A stretch of DNA of 64,000 nt. It comes from Rhodococcus sp. 1163. GTDB lineage: Bacteria > Actinomycetota > Actinomycetes > Mycobacteriales > Mycobacteriaceae. Shown in pieces: positions 61,651 through 64,000 of the stretch. Location of the stretch: positions 112,220 to 176,219 of the forward strand of contig NZ_MKKX01000032.1 of the NCBI RefSeq assembly GCF_002091985.1, written 5' to 3'. The position numbers were made by a program, and so were the translations under genes. The notes beneath the pieces are model-generated. The model searched no databases. It was not told the DNA's origin and saw only the letters and a program-made list of their open reading frames with translations. Positions within the stretch are counted from its first letter, which is position 1; the number at the start of each line of letters is the position of its first letter.

Positions 61651-61910
61651 CGGTTGGCGAAGTTGTCGACGCATGCGCCTTGGATCTGGCGAACGAGTAC
61701 AACGGTCAACGGTGCCACTGCGATCAACGCCACCCATGCGACGGGCGACAAGGCCACTACCGAGCCCGTTGCCACAATCAGTACGGCCAACACGAGCGCA
61801 CCAGCGAGCCAGGGCACGATGCGTCGAGAGTGGATCAAGAAACCCGCTACTGGGCGCTGAGTACTGGATTGGCGCTGTACCGCAGGCGCGTCGCTATGCA
61901 GATCTATCAT
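61623..61910 (-). CDS. small two-helix membrane protein
   Basis: The 95-residue protein (ATG at 61910, AGGAG eight bases upstream) has a basic lead and two hydrophobic segments: IVPWLAGALVLAVLIVATGSVVAL and PVAWVALIAVAPLTVVLVRQI. A Cys lies in QGACVDNFANRH. No family was recognised. Its 3' end overlaps the end of the convergent glycosyltransferase gene by 28 bp. Confidence 0.65.
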   Translation of the reverse strand: MIDLHSDAPAVQRQSSTQRPVAGFLIHSRRIVPWLAGALVLAVLIVATGSVVALSPVAWVALIAVAPLTVVLVRQIQGACVDNFANRHPPVASTE

Positions 61911-62112
61911 GACAGTCTCCTGGACCACGAGGTGTCCAATAAAAGTACCTTTGGTTTGTTTAAACTTCAAATACAGACCGGTTGTAGGCGGCTGCCTGAT
62001 TTTGATGTCGTAGAGTCCGCCCACGGCCGGGGCCTGCAGTGGCATCGGCTCGTCAGAAACATTCGGGCGAATGACTTGGTTTGACGCTCAATCACCGGCA
62101 TGATGCCTTCTT

Positions 62113-62229
62113 ATGTACAAGGTGCGCAGACGTAACGTCTTCCTCAGGCCTCGCATGATCGACGTCTACATCGGGCTCGCCGGCGGCGGCATCGTAGCGG
62201 CCGGGATGCTTGCGATGAGCCTGCGCTGA
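62113..62229 (+). CDS. 38-residue single-helix small protein
   Basis: A short frame encodes a basic start (MYKVRRRNVFLRPRM) and one membrane helix (IDVYIGLAGGGIVAAGMLAMSL). Its codon use is actinomycete-like, and a strong terminator follows 16 bp after the stop. The ribosome site is weak. Confidence 0.45.
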   Translation: MYKVRRRNVFLRPRMIDVYIGLAGGGIVAAGMLAMSLR

Positions 62230-62245
62230 ACTGAGCTCTCGAATG

Positions 62246-62285
62246 ACTGTGCAGGTCGGGGTGGAATCTGCCCGACCTGCACAGT
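62246..62285. terminator. 15-bp stem terminator
   Basis: ACTGTGCAGGTCGGG (62246-62260) pairs perfectly with 62271-62285 around a 10-base loop. It lies between the small gene at 62113 and the insertion sequence, with no T tract. Confidence 0.75.
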
Positions 62286-62363
62286 GATTCGACTGTAATC
62301 AGTCGGCGGGCTACTAGCCTCGGGCTTTCACGCGAATTGAGCTCGACCGAGTGTCAGTTCAGA

Positions 62364-62436
62364 GGAATGGTGCCCTGAACTGGGAAGATTGAACTTGCGA
62401 AGGTAACAATCCAGCGAGTTCGAGAGGCACCATTCC
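62364..62436 (+). promoter_or_regulatory. 5' hairpin that can mask the transposase start
   Basis: GGAATGGTGCC (62364-62374) is the exact complement of GGCACCATTCC (62426-62436), which lies directly before the GTG at 62438 and next to the likely ribosome site GAGAGG. Read-through RNA would fold and hide the start, a common way for insertion sequences to avoid activation by outside promoters. Confidence 0.55.
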
Positions 62437-62437
62437 G

Positions 62438-63832
62438 GTGAGTAAGTCTACGTCGCCCTACCCCGCCCTATCCGTCGATGCGACCGGAAACGGGATCGTG
62501 TCGCACGCAGGTGCCGTCACCGTCCTGCGCACCGCCGAGGTCACAGGACTCACCGCAGCCCTGTCCGAGCAGCTCGCACCATGGCGTAAACCGTTGGCGC
62601 GCTTCGACCCCGGCAAGATTGTCGTCGATCTGGCAGTGTCACTGGCACTCGGCGGCGACTGCCTCGCCGACATCGCTACCCTGCGAGAACACGCGGGCGT
62701 CTTCGGGCAGGTGCCTTCGGATCCGACGGTGTCCCGACTGGTCTCCGTCCTGGCCTGCGATGCTCCGCGTGTACTCGCAGCGATCGACAACGCCCGCGCA
62801 CAGGCTCGCGCTGCTGCGTGGGCACACGCCGGCCATCACGCGCCTGATCACGACATTTCTGCGCAGAACCCGATCGTCATCGACCTCGATGCCACCCTGG
62901 TCACCGCCCATTCGGAGAAGGAGAAAGCGGCACCGACCTACAAACGCGGATTCGGATTCCACCCACTGCTGGCCTTCGTCGACCACGGCAAGTCCGGTAC
63001 CGGCGAACCCGTCGCAGCGCTTCTACGTCCAGGAAACGCAGGCTCGAACACCGCCGTCGACCACATCGAGGTCACTCGGAAAGCATTGGCGCAGTTGCCG
63101 TTCACTACCGGACAGCGACCTGGGAGGAAAGTGTTGGTACGGACAGACGGCGCTGGGGCGAGCCACGCATTCCTTACCTGGCTGCACAGGCAGCGGGTGT
63201 CGTATTCGATCGGCTTCGCGCTCACCGACGCCATGGTCCACGCTCTCGCTGCTGTTCCGGAGAATGCATGGTCTGTCGCCGTTGACTCGGAGGAGAAGGT
63301 CCGAGACGGCGCATGGGTCATCGACGCCACCGGAATCATTGATGTCACCGCGTGGCCGCCGGGGATGCGGGTGATCATCCGGAAGGAAAGGCCACATCCA
63401 GGTGCCCAACTGCGGTTCACCGACAGCGACGGTCTGCGGTTGACCGCTTTTGCCACCAACACCGTCGGTGGTCAAGTCCAGGACCTCGAACTACGGCACC
63501 GGCGCCGCGCGCGATGCGAGGACCGTATCCGCACCGCCAAGGACACCGGGCTCAGTAACTTTCCATTGCACGGTTTCGACCAGAACCGTATTTGGCTCGC
63601 ACTCGTCGAACTCGCTCTCGAACTCACCGCATGGACACAGATGCTCGGCTTCCCCGATCACGATGCCCTGCGCTGGGAGCCCAAACGTATTCGTCTACGG
63701 ATCTTTTCGATCGCTGGCCGCATCTCGTCCCATGCCCGTCGCATCAGACTGAAACTGTCGAAGAACGCGTCCTGGTCCGATGCGATCGTTTCCGCCCTGA
63801 CACGATTGGCGGCGTTACGCGCACCCGCCTGA
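62438..63832 (+). mobile_element. IS1380-family transposase, intact
   Basis: The 464-residue transposase is full length for IS1380. DDE residues are visible as Asp in VIDLDATLVTAHSEKEKAAPTYKRGFGFHP, Asp in VLVRTDGAGASHAFL and Glu in RRRARCEDRIRTAKDTGL. The family-specific WLALVELALELTAWTQML follows. The GTG at 62438 has GAGAGG upstream. Terminal inverted repeats and target duplications could not be settled, because the right end lies near the window edge. It could be active. Confidence 0.88.
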
Positions 63833-64000
63833 CCCGGACCACCATCCCATCAACATGGAAGTAAACCTCTCGGGCGGTGGAACCGAGCGTTCAACCGATC
63901 GACATCGGCCGACACATCGCGCCCGATCGACGTGCACTCGGCCGCAAACGACAATCTCGATCCGATCAGGTCACCACGACAGCACGAAGAAAGATCGAGG

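Overview
The window looks like chromosomal DNA of a high-GC actinomycete, most likely a Rhodococcus or a close relative in the Nocardiaceae. The evidence is an Lsr2 nucleoid protein, a DUF222/HNH endonuclease, a DUF1707 protein, a class F sortase, an MMPL exporter, many TetR and MerR regulators, and several genes that appear to be read from leaderless transcripts. The species cannot be fixed from the sequence alone. I see no rRNA, tRNA or CRISPR array.

Layout. 0-3.2 kb: a frameshifted Clp N-domain gene, a short alpha/beta hydrolase, a 3-hydroxyacyl-CoA dehydrogenase and lsr2. 3.4-7.3 kb: a minus-strand operon of an MMPL transporter, a DUF2892 protein, a DUF302 protein and a CsoR/CstR-type repressor whose metal-binding His is replaced by Gly, with G/C-tract operators in front of the MMPL gene and the repressor gene. 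7.3-13.6 kb: a divergent phosphonate uptake and catabolism cluster (PhnC, PhnD and PhnE, an FAD oxidoreductase, an alcohol dehydrogenase, a GntR/UTRA regulator and a PhnX-like hydrolase). 13.6-18.4 kb: TetR, an acyl-CoA ligase, a frameshifted MHS-type permease and a quinone oxidoreductase, probably for uptake and CoA activation of an organic acid. 18.5-38.4 kb: a patchwork of regulator/enzyme pairs, many with a clear palindromic operator in the divergent gap, plus a decayed RES toxin module, a stand-alone GAPDH with a TetR regulator, and a secreted lipase. 38.9-42.3 kb: two DUF6461-like genes, a YdcF-type protein and a polytopic membrane protein.

42.3-46.5 kb is insertion-sequence debris. It holds two pieces of an ISL3 transposase that share one internal deletion, an IS481 remnant, and a gene tail apparently cut by one of them. 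46.5-51.1 kb has a MerR/aldo-keto reductase pair, a three-gene operon (HigB-like toxin, XRE antitoxin, small predicted beta-sandwich protein) and a TetR/DUF1707 pair around a 46-bp palindrome. 51.3-53.4 kb encodes a class F sortase and a Thr/Pro-rich ice-binding-like surface protein. 54 kb holds a decayed EAL-domain gene. 55.1-61.7 kb is a tightly overlapped four-gene operon for a surface polysaccharide: a membrane protein, a BcsA-like GT2 synthase, a BcsB-like subunit and a GT-C-type glycosyltransferase. The window ends with an intact IS1380-family transposase.

The strongest candidates for new biology are the three-gene toxin-antitoxin operon, the polysaccharide operon, the His-less CsoR/CstR regulon, and the repeated internally deleted ISL3 element. 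Several genes carry single-base frame breaks, so either gene decay or sequencing error is present and raw reads should be examined.
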